Positions 51,998 to 60,403 of a DNA stretch of 60,403 nucleotides are shown here, one piece after another; the first letter of the stretch is position 1; every line of letters starts with the position of its first letter. The stretch comes from Firmicutes bacterium CAG:582. GTDB lineage: Bacteria; Bacillota_I; Bacilli_A; RF39; UBA660. The stretch is from positions 17,920 through 78,322 of the forward strand of contig FR884157.1 of the NCBI GenBank assembly GCA_000435515.1. The letters are read 5' to 3'. A model generated the notes under the pieces. That model searched no databases and was not told where the DNA came from. It was given only the letters and a program-made list of their open reading frames with translations. The position numbers and the translations under genes were made by a program.

Positions 51998-53539
51998 CTA
52001 GCAACTTCCATATTTTTTATTAAACTTTTCTATTTGACTTAATCTTTTTACATTAATAACAGGTCCAACAGAATCACTATCAAAATTTTTCCAATAAGAT
52101 AATTCACTTACTGGATAAAAAGAAATTATATCTTTTGTTCCTATAACTGTAATAACTTGCATTTTATCTAGAGGCCTGTCATAGAAAACACCAGCAGAAG
52201 GAAAATCCACAACATAAGCATCACATGCACGACTACATGCACAAATTTTTGGATATTCATCAGCAATTAGTTCTTGAAGTCTATCAAAAGTGGATTGTAA
52301 ATCAATGTTTTTAAAAAAATGATAACCATTAACACGATCTTCCATATGTCTAAGAGTTGCATTTTGGGAAAAATTGGCCACTTGTTCCATAACATAATTT
52401 GTTTTTTGAATATCAATTCCAATATTAGTTTGTGCAATAGATATAAGCATAATTACATTTGATAAAGCACGCTTATCAAATGTATTTTTATAATTAAAGT
52501 ACACGAATCCTAGTAGATTTAAAGCTTCTGTATATTGATGTTTTCTAATATGTATAGAAGCCAAATAAATTAAAGAAATACATCTGTACTTTCCATCATT
52601 TTCACTCAATTTTTCTAAAATATTTTCTGCTTCATCTAATTCATTACTATAAATACATATAGTCGCCTTTAAAAATTCTGTTTTAGCCAAGTTAGCAGGG
52701 ATTAACTTCAAATTGTTTCTTGCTTCTTCTATTTTTCCCAATCTTATTTGAGATTTAATTAACAAATAAGCCGTTTTACTAGGTCGATATCCTTTTTTTA
52801 CCAAACGTTCAAATATTTTTTCACTTTCCAAATAATTTGTTTGTCGGTATTCAATTTTTCCCTTTAAAATCATAAGTGAATCATATATTTTATCCATTTT
52901 ATTTAATACATCATATGCCTTGTCCATATTACCAGTATCATAATATATATAGGATAAAGTAATTCTATCATAATCGTTTTCTGGTTCAAACGATGTACTT
53001 CTTATAACCTCTAAAGCTTTGTTATTCATTTTTAAATCATGATAAAGACTTATTACTTGATTTACTGTTTTAGGATTTTTATAACAAGGGTATTTTTCTA
53101 TAAAAGATAATCCTTCTTGTAATCTACTAGTTTTATTAGCAGAACTTATTATCATATAATATAAATAATCATCACACTTTTCCTGATTATCACTAGATTC
53201 ATAAGTTTTAATACCACAATCAAAGCATTCATTATATTTTTTAGAATAAAAATAGCATAAGCATAGTTCATAATGAACATAATAAGATTTTACGGAATCA
53301 CAACCAACTAAAGATAATAAAAGATTTATAGCTCCATCATAATTATGCTTTTTTATATACAACTTAGCTAATTCAAACTGACATTTCAAATCACCTGTTA
53401 AAACAAACATTTTATTAAGCATTTCAATTGCCTCATCTATTCTATTTTTTTCTATTAGCTTTTTAACATCATAAAATGATACCACTTCTTTATCTAAATT
53501 TTTATTTTCACTACTTAGAGTTTTATTAACTTCTCCCAA
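51998..53539 (-). CDS. TPR protein, paralogue 3
   Basis: About 513 residues, nearest relative of paralogue 2, with the same TPR-like repeats (KLYIKKHNYD, KGKIEYRQTNY) and the same C-terminal block (DFPSAGVFYDRPLDKMQ and TKDIISFYPVSELSY, then RLSQIEKFNKKYG). The start is likely the TTG at 53539, after GGTGGTG, as in paralogue 2. It is directly downstream of the pheT terminator, on the same strand. Confidence 0.7.
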   Translation of the reverse strand: MGEVNKTLSSENKNLDKEVVSFYDVKKLIEKNRIDEAIEMLNKMFVLTGDLKCQFELAKLYIKKHNYDGAINLLLSLVGCDSVKSYYVHYELCLCYFYSKKYNECFDCGIKTYESSDNQEKCDDYLYYMIISSANKTSRLQEGLSFIEKYPCYKNPKTVNQVISLYHDLKMNNKALEVIRSTSFEPENDYDRITLSYIYYDTGNMDKAYDVLNKMDKIYDSLMILKGKIEYRQTNYLESEKIFERLVKKGYRPSKTAYLLIKSQIRLGKIEEARNNLKLIPANLAKTEFLKATICIYSNELDEAENILEKLSENDGKYRCISLIYLASIHIRKHQYTEALNLLGFVYFNYKNTFDKRALSNVIMLISIAQTNIGIDIQKTNYVMEQVANFSQNATLRHMEDRVNGYHFFKNIDLQSTFDRLQELIADEYPKICACSRACDAYVVDFPSAGVFYDRPLDKMQVITVIGTKDIISFYPVSELSYWKNFDSDSVGPVINVKRLSQIEKFNKKYGSC

Positions 53540-53589
53540 ATATAACACCACCAATATAAATATGTAATTTATAGTATCATACATTAAAG

Positions 53590-53615
53590 CAAAAGAAAAG
53601 TCTCACAAAGAGACT
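53590..53615 (-). terminator. terminator of the pheST operon
   Basis: An AAGTCTC / GAGACTT stem with a 5-base loop (53597-53615) overlapping the pheT stop codon, followed by a T-rich run. A near copy exists at 51933-51949. Confidence 0.75.
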
Positions 53616-55984
53616 TATTGATTTCTTAACTTAGCATCAAACTTTGTTTCAATATCTTTTATTACTTTATTGAACACTACCATTACTTCTTCATCACTTA
53701 ATGTACGTGTTTCATCTTTAAACACCAACTTATAAGCCATAGATTTCTTACCTTCTTCAATGTTTTCATATATATCAAAGATATTAACTGAATCAAGTAT
53801 TCTTCCAGCACTTTTCTTGATTGCTTCTTTCATTTCAGCATTGGTTACATCATTATTTACAATAAAAGCAAAATCTTTTTCAATACTTGGATATTTAGAA
53901 GCAGTTTTATATTTTATAGGTTTTACTCTGCTTAACAAACTATTTAAATTAAGTTCACAAACATAGATTTCATCTTTTTTAATAGAAGGGTGAACTCTAC
54001 CAATAATACCTATTTCATTTCTATCTAACATAATTCTAGCACTCATATTTGGATGCATATCAGGTAAATCATTTGCTTGAACAAACGAATATCTATTTTT
54101 AAATCCTAGATAATCAAGCAAGTTTTCAACAATTCCTTTTAGTACAAAGAAATCTACTTTAACATTTATTCCTAAAACTCCATTTGTTAAATAATTTCCA
54201 CTCATAAGTATAGCTGCTTTAGTTGTTTCATTATAATTTATGTCATATGTTTTAGCTATTTCATATATTAAAATATCACTTACTTTTCTTGCTTTATTAT
54301 AATCAAAAACATTGATTAATGATGGAAGTATACTTGTTCTAACTACACTTTTATCAACACTCATCGGATTTGGTAAAATAACATTTTCAAGATTATCATA
54401 TTTAAACATCTTAGCCATTTCTGGACTAGTTAAAGTATAAGTCTTTGCTTCATTTAAACCAGATGCTCTTAAACGAGTTGAAACCATTTTTCTTAAACGA
54501 ACATCATCTGCATAACGTCCTAAACGAATTGGAACTCTAGGAACTTTAGATACTAAGTTTTCATATCCATAGAATCTACCAATTTCTTCAGCAATATCAT
54601 TTATATTAGCTTCAACATCTAATCTTCTACGTGGAATAACTACATGGAAAATACCATTTTCATAAGTATATCCAAAATCAAGGCGAGTTAATTCAGTTTT
54701 AACATCTTCATCAGTAAGTTCAATTCCAAGCATTTTATTAATATCATTTTTAGTGAAATCAACACGTTTTTCAGACTTATCTATTACGTCATGTTTTATT
54801 TCGTCTTTTAGTACTTCACCTGATGCATACTTTTCAAGTAGAAAACATGCTCTTTTTATAGCCTCATCAGTATATTCAAAGTTAAGTCCTTTTCCATAAC
54901 GGATACTTGCTTCACTTTTTAAATCAAGTCTTTGAGCAGTAAGTCTAATAGAAACAGCATCAAATATAGCAGATTCAATTAAAACTGTTGTAGTGGATTC
55001 ATCAACTTCAGTGTTTTCTCCACCCATAACCCCAGCTATACATACAGGCTTTTCACCATTCGTGATAACGATGTCATTTTCTGTTAATTTGCGGTTTTTT
55101 CCATCTAAAGTAATGATTTCTTCTCCGTCAACTGCATCCCTTACTAAAACATGTTTTCCAAGTTTATCATAATCAAAGAAGTGAAGTGGTTGACCATATT
55201 CAAGCATAACATAGTTGGATATATCAACAACATTATTAATTGAACGCATACCAGCAGATTTTAAACGATTTTTAATAAACTCAGGAGATTCACCAATTTT
55301 AACATTTTTAACCATTTTAGCAATATAATATGGACATTTTTTAGTTTCAACATCAAGGCTAAATTTATCTTTAATTGATTCATCTACTTCATGATAATCA
55401 CTTTCTGGTAAATGTACACGTTTATTTAAAACTGTTGCAACTTCGTACGCAAAACCGATATGATAATAGCAATCATTATTACGACGTTTATGGTTATCAA
55501 GATCATATATAGTATCATCTAATCCAAGTACTTTTAGTGGGTCTTCTCCAGCCTTTGCAGTTTCAGGAAGCTCTGTAATACCTGCAGCATAAGTTTCATC
55601 ATTTTTTTCTTCAAGACCAAGTTCAAAAAGAGCACAAATCATACCATTTGATTCTACACCTCTAATTTTTCCTTCCTTAATTTGAAAATTCCCAGGTAAT
55701 ATACATCCAGGTAAAGCAACGATTACTTTTATACCTTCACGAACATTGCTAGCTCCACATACTATTTGTCTAACAGTTTTTCCATCGTTAACTTTACAAA
55801 CATGTAAATGATCTGAATCCGGATGATCCACACATTCTAATACTTCACCAACAACAAGATTATCGATATGATGATCTATTACGCCCTCAATATTTAATCC
55901 ACCTTTAGTTACTTGTACTGCTAAATCTTTTAAATCTATACCATCTAAATCTACATAATCTTTAACCCAATTCATACTAATCAT
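53615..55984 (-). CDS. pheT: phenylalanine-tRNA ligase beta subunit
   Basis: 789 residues, full length for bacterial PheT. N-terminal tRNA-binding (EMAP-II-like) domain (NLVVGEVLECVDHPDSDHLH), B3/4 editing domain, B5 domain (GRFYGYENL follows it), catalytic-like core and C-terminal anticodon-binding FDX-ACB domain (KYPSIEKDFAFIV). With PheS it forms the alpha2beta2 enzyme that charges tRNA-Phe. It overlaps the pheS stop by one base. Confidence 0.95.
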   Translation of the reverse strand: MISMNWVKDYVDLDGIDLKDLAVQVTKGGLNIEGVIDHHIDNLVVGEVLECVDHPDSDHLHVCKVNDGKTVRQIVCGASNVREGIKVIVALPGCILPGNFQIKEGKIRGVESNGMICALFELGLEEKNDETYAAGITELPETAKAGEDPLKVLGLDDTIYDLDNHKRRNNDCYYHIGFAYEVATVLNKRVHLPESDYHEVDESIKDKFSLDVETKKCPYYIAKMVKNVKIGESPEFIKNRLKSAGMRSINNVVDISNYVMLEYGQPLHFFDYDKLGKHVLVRDAVDGEEIITLDGKNRKLTENDIVITNGEKPVCIAGVMGGENTEVDESTTTVLIESAIFDAVSIRLTAQRLDLKSEASIRYGKGLNFEYTDEAIKRACFLLEKYASGEVLKDEIKHDVIDKSEKRVDFTKNDINKMLGIELTDEDVKTELTRLDFGYTYENGIFHVVIPRRRLDVEANINDIAEEIGRFYGYENLVSKVPRVPIRLGRYADDVRLRKMVSTRLRASGLNEAKTYTLTSPEMAKMFKYDNLENVILPNPMSVDKSVVRTSILPSLINVFDYNKARKVSDILIYEIAKTYDINYNETTKAAILMSGNYLTNGVLGINVKVDFFVLKGIVENLLDYLGFKNRYSFVQANDLPDMHPNMSARIMLDRNEIGIIGRVHPSIKKDEIYVCELNLNSLLSRVKPIKYKTASKYPSIEKDFAFIVNNDVTNAEMKEAIKKSAGRILDSVNIFDIYENIEEGKKSMAYKLVFKDETRTLSDEEVMVVFNKVIKDIETKFDAKLRNQ

Positions 55985-57033
55985 TATACTTCACCATCCT
56001 TTCTATCAAAATTTTCTACTTCTCTTAAATCCAAGTTATAGAACGTTCTTATATCTTTTATTCCATATTTCAACATAGCTATTCTTTCAGCACCAAAACC
56101 AAAAGCAAATCCTGACCAAACATTTGGATCATATCCACAATTTCTTAAAACGTTTGGATGAACAAGACCTGCTCCACCAATTGTAATCCAACCAGTACTT
56201 TTACATAAAGTACAACCTTTTCCACGACATTCAAAACATTCGATATCCATTTCTACACTAGGTTCTGTAAATTGATAATATGAAGGGCGAAATCTTGTTT
56301 TAAGCTCACTTCCAAACATATTTTGAGCAAGTACATCAAACGTTCCTTTTAAATCACATAAACTGATATCTTTATCAACAAGCAATCCTTCTATTTGCAT
56401 AAATTGATGTGAATGTGTTGCATCATCATCATCTCTTCTATAAGTTTTACCAGGACAAATCATTCTTATTGGAGTTTTACCCTCACCTTTTAACATTGTT
56501 CTTGCTTGAACTGGACTAGTTTGACTTCTAAGCAAAATTTCATTGTCTTTTATATAGAAAGTATCTTGAGCATCTCTTGCTGCATGACCTTTTGGAATAT
56601 TTAAAAGCTCAAAGTTAAATCTATCCTCTTCTATTTCTGGTCCATCTACAACATCATATCCCATAGACATAAATATGCTTTCAACATTTTCGATAACTCT
56701 TTCCAAAATATTTGCACGTCCAAAATTAAATTTTGTACTTGGTAAAGTAACATCTATTCTTTCATTTGCAAGTTTTTCATTTAAAGTCTTTAGCTTTAAA
56801 TCATTTTCACATTTTTCAATTATAGTTGAAACTTCACTTTTCAAAGTATTAGCTAAAGCACCTACTTCTTTTCTTTCATCAATGCTTAAATCCTTCATAT
56901 TTTTAGTCAACTCAGTAATACATCCTGATTTACCGATATATTTAGCTTTTAATTCAACAATATCTTGTAGATTATTAACTAAACTTATATCTGTTTGTAA
57001 ATTACTTTTAATAGTTTCACATTTTTCTTTCAT
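55984..57033 (-). CDS. pheS: phenylalanine-tRNA ligase alpha subunit
   Basis: 349 residues, full length. A coiled-coil N-terminal arm (about 1-90), then the class II catalytic core: GHAARDAQDTFYI, motif 2 CPGKTYRRDDDDATHSHQF, FRPSYYQFTEPSVEMDIEC and the late motif GFAFGFGAERIAMLKYG. The insert with CFECRGKGCTLCKSTGW is common in low-GC Firmicutes PheS. It is controlled by the T-box leader upstream. Confidence 0.95.
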   Translation of the reverse strand: MKEKCETIKSNLQTDISLVNNLQDIVELKAKYIGKSGCITELTKNMKDLSIDERKEVGALANTLKSEVSTIIEKCENDLKLKTLNEKLANERIDVTLPSTKFNFGRANILERVIENVESIFMSMGYDVVDGPEIEEDRFNFELLNIPKGHAARDAQDTFYIKDNEILLRSQTSPVQARTMLKGEGKTPIRMICPGKTYRRDDDDATHSHQFMQIEGLLVDKDISLCDLKGTFDVLAQNMFGSELKTRFRPSYYQFTEPSVEMDIECFECRGKGCTLCKSTGWITIGGAGLVHPNVLRNCGYDPNVWSGFAFGFGAERIAMLKYGIKDIRTFYNLDLREVENFDRKDGEV

Positions 57034-57054
57034 AAACTTTCCCTCCTAAACAAA

Positions 57055-57275
57055 AAAAGCCATGACTTAAGGACGGATAAATCCGTGGTACCACCTTAAT
57101 TCATGACTTATAATCATCTCAATATTTCTTAACGCGAAATCACGGTTTATGCTCCTGTGTTGAAATTCATAATACAACCTTATTTAAGATACTTTCAGCC
57201 GATGATATCCACTCTCTAAAAATGTATTATATTATTACTTGACGCACATTCATCGCATCACTAATGCTAGTTTAC
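57055..57275 (-). promoter_or_regulatory. T-box riboswitch (tRNA-Phe), with terminator/antiterminator
   Basis: On the minus strand the antiterminator T-box AAGGTGGTACCACGG is at 57083-57097, followed by a GC-containing terminator stem ending in a T run at about 57054-57060. Upstream is a long stem I with a TTC (Phe) codon at 57162-57164 in AATTTCAACAC, matching the specifier position. Uncharged tRNA-Phe pairing with it would favour transcription of pheST, which begins 40 bases downstream. Confidence 0.88.
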
Positions 57276-57300
57276 ATCATAATTTAGTTTAAGTCAATCA

Positions 57301-57329
57301 AAAAAAACTTGCCTAAGCAAGTCTTTTTT
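57301..57329. terminator. hairpin terminator
   Basis: ACTTGC / GCAAGT with a 4-base loop (57307-57322), flanked by A and T runs. On the minus strand it ends the YfcC-like gene at 57328. Confidence 0.85.
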
Positions 57330-58779
57330 ATATAACCATTAATATTATTAAAATAATGATAATTACTACTAATAATGATAATAAGAATTTCCAAATATGT
57401 TTAAACCATTCTTTTAATGAAATATCAAACATTGATAAACCAAATACAAGAATAGCACTTGTTGGAGCAATGAAACCTACTAATCCATAAGCTGCTTGTA
57501 AAGCAAATGCAGCAGCATTTAAATTACTAAATCCACTAAATGCACCAGCAATTAAGGAAACAACATATTGGAAGTCTACTGCAAATACAGTTGTTAAGAT
57601 ACTAGAAATAAATATAGTAGCTATATTAGTACCCATACCAAGAATTAAACTTACAAGTCCTGGAACTCTTGGATAAATAACGCTTATTTCAAGTACAGTA
57701 TAAACAGCAACTAGTAATGCAAGTGGTTTTCCAATAGCTTTGAATCCACTAACGAATTCTTCAACTACTTTACTAAATGGAATTCTATAGATGAATTTAA
57801 TTACCATACTAGCGATTAAAATTAATCCACCACCGATAAATAAATCCCAACTACCAAATGCAGCTAATGTTCCGCCTAATATATGAGAATATACTTTAGA
57901 ATTAAATAATTCTGCATCTTGAATCCAAGCTAAAGCATCTTTAAATGCGGTTACTCCAAATGCACCTTCCCAACCAATATATGCTAATATTAAACTTACG
58001 AAAAGAATAATAATACATACTACTAGTGGTAATACTTTAACATTCTTTTTATTTGCTGCTTTAACTTCTTCACCAATAAATGGATCAATTAAAGCATTTT
58101 CCTTTGTTCCTTGAACTTTATTCATTCTTACAAAAGTAAAGAACATAAGTAATGCATAAGCAATTACAAAAAGAATAATTGTTGCAAGTAATTCATTACC
58201 ATAACTTACTCCTAACCCAGTAGAAGTATTAGCAAGTTGACCACTGATTTTTACAGAATAAGTTGCTCCTAAAATACCAACTAAAACTGCTCCAAATGTT
58301 GCAGTAACACCACTTACTTTATCAACCTTTAATTTGCTTAAAATTGATATTACAAATGGAATAAGAGCAAATATTGCAAATTGTTCAGTACTTACACCTG
58401 AAATACAAGCAATAATAAATGCAGCAATACCTACAAATATTTTTTCCTTTCCTTCAAATTTTTTTGCAATGTTATCAGTTAGTTTTTGATATGCAGCAGT
58501 TGAACCTAATAATTTATAGAATCCTGCAACTACAAATGCAAATACAAATATAGTTGTAAAATAATAAATTACTAGTTGTCCATAAGTAGTTATATCAAAT
58601 AAACCTACTCTTGTATCATTTGCAGTAGATGCAAATAATCCGAATTTTTCTGCATAACTTAATCCAAGTTTACCATTACTATAATATGCTTCTGGAAAAA
58701 TCCAAGAAAGAATAATAGCAATAAATAAAGTGATTAATGCTCCAACTAATAAACTATGCTTTTCACATAATTTCTTCAT
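57328..58779 (-). CDS. YfcC/DcuC-like transporter
   Basis: 483 residues with about twelve membrane helices. It has the YfcC-type pattern: an ALITLFIAIILSWIFPEAYY start, GVSTEQFAIFALIPF (about 132-146), ILGATYSVKISGQ, and a late RVPGLVSLILGMG / GAFSGFSNLNAAAFALQAAY region. YfcC relatives include C4-dicarboxylate and arginine/ornithine-type carriers; the substrate cannot be told. It is transcribed alone, with its own terminator ahead of the pheS T-box. Confidence 0.7.
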   Translation of the reverse strand: MKKLCEKHSLLVGALITLFIAIILSWIFPEAYYSNGKLGLSYAEKFGLFASTANDTRVGLFDITTYGQLVIYYFTTIFVFAFVVAGFYKLLGSTAAYQKLTDNIAKKFEGKEKIFVGIAAFIIACISGVSTEQFAIFALIPFVISILSKLKVDKVSGVTATFGAVLVGILGATYSVKISGQLANTSTGLGVSYGNELLATIILFVIAYALLMFFTFVRMNKVQGTKENALIDPFIGEEVKAANKKNVKVLPLVVCIIILFVSLILAYIGWEGAFGVTAFKDALAWIQDAELFNSKVYSHILGGTLAAFGSWDLFIGGGLILIASMVIKFIYRIPFSKVVEEFVSGFKAIGKPLALLVAVYTVLEISVIYPRVPGLVSLILGMGTNIATIFISSILTTVFAVDFQYVVSLIAGAFSGFSNLNAAAFALQAAYGLVGFIAPTSAILVFGLSMFDISLKEWFKHIWKFLLSLLVVIIIILIILMVI

Positions 58780-58891
58780 TATTCTAACCTCCTATACCAA
58801 TTATAACACATTATCAAGTATGTAAATATTTTTTTTATTGATATTCATAAAAAAAATACTCTTTCATAGTATTAATTAGAGGTGAAAATTA

Positions 58892-59230
58892 ATGAACGGA
58901 ACATATTATCCAAATCCAACATTTCCAAACAATATGAATGGATATGATAATTCAATGGAAGAAGTTTCATCAAATCAAGTTAACAATGATGAACAAAGTT
59001 ACATTGAAAATATTTTAAGAATGAATAAAGGAAAAAAATGTAAGGTATTCGCATCTTTCCCAGATAGTACTGAATGGCGAGATCGAATATATGACGGCAT
59101 TATTGAACAAGCAGGAAAAGACCATTTAGTGATGTCAAGTCCAGAAACAGGGGACTGGTATTTAATACCACTTATTTATTTTAACTGGGTTGAATTTGAA
59201 GAACCAATCAACTATATTAAAACATTTTAG
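58892..59230 (+). CDS. gerQ: GerQ-like spore coat protein
   Basis: 112 residues. An N-terminal low-complexity part rich in Asn, Pro and Tyr, then a conserved GerQ domain: SYIENILRMNKGKKCKVFAS, then EWRDRIYDGIIEQAGKDHLVMSS and WYLIPLIYFNWVEF. In Bacillus GerQ is a coat protein cross-linked by transglutaminase and localises the cortex hydrolase CwlJ. Its presence suggests that this organism forms spores. GAGGTG precedes the ATG. The end overlaps the convergent hydrolase gene by 14 bp, so the two mRNAs are antisense there. Confidence 0.8.
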   Translation: MNGTYYPNPTFPNNMNGYDNSMEEVSSNQVNNDEQSYIENILRMNKGKKCKVFASFPDSTEWRDRIYDGIIEQAGKDHLVMSSPETGDWYLIPLIYFNWVEFEEPINYIKTF

Positions 59231-59741
59231 AAAAATATTCTAAGTTTTTTCTTTCATCTCCAATCGTTGTAGATAAATAATGACCTGGATATAATCTAAT
59301 AGAATCATCATATGAAAGTATTGTTTCAATACTTTTTTTCATATCTATTTCATTTCCACCTAAATCTGTTCTACCAATTGAACCATTAAACACAAAATCA
59401 CCAACGAACATAACATTATCATCCTTAAAATAGACACTTATAGAATCATCAGTGTGGCCAGGCGTGGGAATTACTCTAAAAGTAAATACTCCAATATTAT
59501 TTTCTTCTTTTAAATTACTATAATCATATACTTTAGCATTATAATAGTTTTTAATACTTTCAAGTGCACCAACATGATCAAAATGATGATGAGTAATAAT
59601 TATTCCAACAACTTCACCAGCTATACTTTCAATAATTTTATTTGCTTCATCTCCTGGATCAATTATCAAAATTTCTCCATCTTTTTCAAGTATATAACAA
59701 TTAGTTTCTAAACTTCCTACAACAACACTTTTTATCTTCAT
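59217..59741 (-). CDS. metallo-beta-lactamase-fold hydrolase (glyoxalase II-like)
   Basis: 174 residues, short for glyoxalase II (about 200-250) but typical of YcbL-like enzymes. Metal ligands are visible: ITHHHFDHVGA (HxHxDH, about 52-60), TPGHTDDS (about 95), VGDFVFNGSIGR (Asp) and LYPGHYL. It lacks the C-terminal substrate domain, so the substrate could be a small thioester. It is monocistronic and convergent with gerQ. Confidence 0.85.
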   Translation of the reverse strand: MKIKSVVVGSLETNCYILEKDGEILIIDPGDEANKIIESIAGEVVGIIITHHHFDHVGALESIKNYYNAKVYDYSNLKEENNIGVFTFRVIPTPGHTDDSISVYFKDDNVMFVGDFVFNGSIGRTDLGGNEIDMKKSIETILSYDDSIRLYPGHYLSTTIGDERKNLEYFSKMF

Positions 59742-59791
59742 TCTTATTTCCTTTCTAAAAAAATCATGATATACTTACCATAGGTGGTAAC

Positions 59792-60319
59792 ATGATTAAA
59801 ATAATATTAACAATTATAATTGTAATATCATTATTAACACTTTTGTTTATTTCATTATACACGAAAATATTAGTTTCTAAAACAAGAGTTTTAAAAGCCG
59901 AAAAAGAAATTGAAGATGAACTAAATAAAAGATATAAAATAATAGAAGAAATGAAACCAATAATTGAAAAATCAACGAAAAAAGAAATAAAAGACTTTAA
60001 AGAGTTAGAGGATTTAAAGAAAACTAATGTTTCTACATTTGATATTGATGCTAAAATTGAAACAACAATTCAAACTATAGAGATAATTAGAAATGATTAT
60101 CCTAAATTAGATAAGAAAAAAGATTTTAAAGAATTAGTGACTAAATTAGAAGAATCAACAACATATATAAATGCAGCTAAATCATATTTTAATAGTTATA
60201 ATAAGAATCTACTTACATATTCTAGAAAATTTCCAACAAATATAATGTGTTTAATTATGAAGATTAAAAAGAAACCTTATTATGAAGGAAAAGATGTTTT
60301 TAGTGATATAGACATTTAG
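59792..60319 (+). CDS. LemA-like membrane protein
   Basis: 175 residues: one N-terminal transmembrane helix (about 3-24) followed by long amphipathic helices with KRYKIIEEM and the late INAAKSYFNSYNKNLLTYSRKFPTNI, the hallmark C-terminal block of LemA (A-R-x-x-Y-N like). LemA family function is poorly known. A strong ribosome binding site (GGTGG) precedes the ATG. Confidence 0.75.
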   Translation: MIKIILTIIIVISLLTLLFISLYTKILVSKTRVLKAEKEIEDELNKRYKIIEEMKPIIEKSTKKEIKDFKELEDLKKTNVSTFDIDAKIETTIQTIEIIRNDYPKLDKKKDFKELVTKLEESTTYINAAKSYFNSYNKNLLTYSRKFPTNIMCLIMKIKKKPYYEGKDVFSDIDI

Positions 60320-60344
60320 TCTATATTTTTTTTGCAAATAAAAA

Positions 60345-60376
60345 TGTTGATAACACACATATTATCAACATTTTTT
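60345..60376 (+). terminator. terminator downstream of the LemA-like gene
   Basis: A TGTTGATAA / TTATCAACA stem (60345-60370) with an 8-base loop and six T following. Confidence 0.85.
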
Positions 60377-60403
60377 ATATTATTTATTAATTTTATAAGT
60401 AAG

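Overview
The window is very AT-rich Firmicutes DNA using the standard code: TGG is the normal Trp codon, and TGA terminates genes such as the one ending at 10752. The gene set points to an uncultured low-GC Bacilli/Erysipelotrichia-like anaerobe: Soj/Spo0J-type ParA-ParB next to DUF951 and MscS genes (an arrangement reminiscent of the oriC-proximal region of Bacillus), a T-box-controlled pheST operon, an LCP wall-teichoic-acid ligase, peptidase U32, MgtE, and a GerQ-like spore coat protein that suggests spore formation. Genus cannot be assigned from the sequence alone.

Layout. 0-13.5 kb is mostly core or unknown chromosome: a lipoprotein, an ADP-ribosyltransferase-like protein, a secreted nuclease, membrane proteins, U32, a family 2 glycosyltransferase, CmpB-like, thioredoxin-like and LCP proteins. 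From 13.5 to 30.6 kb lies an accessory region built around one LysM N-acetylmuramoyl-L-alanine amidase gene. That gene is cut in two by a 12.8-kb element (about 16363-29131) with imperfect 22-bp inverted ends and a large serine recombinase. Joining the two halves at a shared GG restores the reading frame exactly (HINAGG|GAEGAEV). The element carries defence-type cargo: a fused double D12 adenine methyltransferase with an HNH nuclease and a PD-(D/E)XK nuclease, an AbiEi-like / small protein / Fic module, an AAA15-type ATPase, a HEPN-like protein, and a DUF3892-like gene whose leader is covered by a predicted 44-nt antisense RNA. A second, 2.1-kb segment beside the amidase's 3' end (a further AbiEi-like gene, a DinD/BRO-type antirepressor and a small protein) is bracketed by 28-bp direct repeats that are copies of the amidase terminator.

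30.7-32.8 kb holds a decayed MerR / aldo-keto reductase / flavodoxin cassette with at least five inactivating lesions. 33.6-40.0 kb is a seven-gene copper operon (CsoR, HMA-SafE-cupredoxin, CopA, CopZ, DUF2318 lipoprotein, then a cysteine desulfurase and a TtcA-like thiolase) read from a promoter whose spacer carries a CsoR-like operator. 40-46 kb has an NlpC/P60 wall hydrolase, MgtE with a candidate leader peptide, an extracytoplasmic thioredoxin-like protein, an AbgT transporter, DUF951 and MscS. 46-48.7 kb has a bacterial Tam41-like putative CDP-diacylglycerol synthase next to parB-parA. 48.7-53.5 kb has three tandem TPR paralogues. 53.6-57.3 kb is T-box-pheS-pheT. The window ends with a YfcC-like transporter, gerQ, a glyoxalase-II-like hydrolase and a LemA-like protein.

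The strongest candidates for something new are the reversible-looking interruption of the amidase gene, the restriction cassette and antisense-RNA unit inside the inserted element, the bacterial Tam41 homologue, and the copper operon that also encodes sulfur-transfer enzymes. No tRNA, rRNA or CRISPR array was seen.
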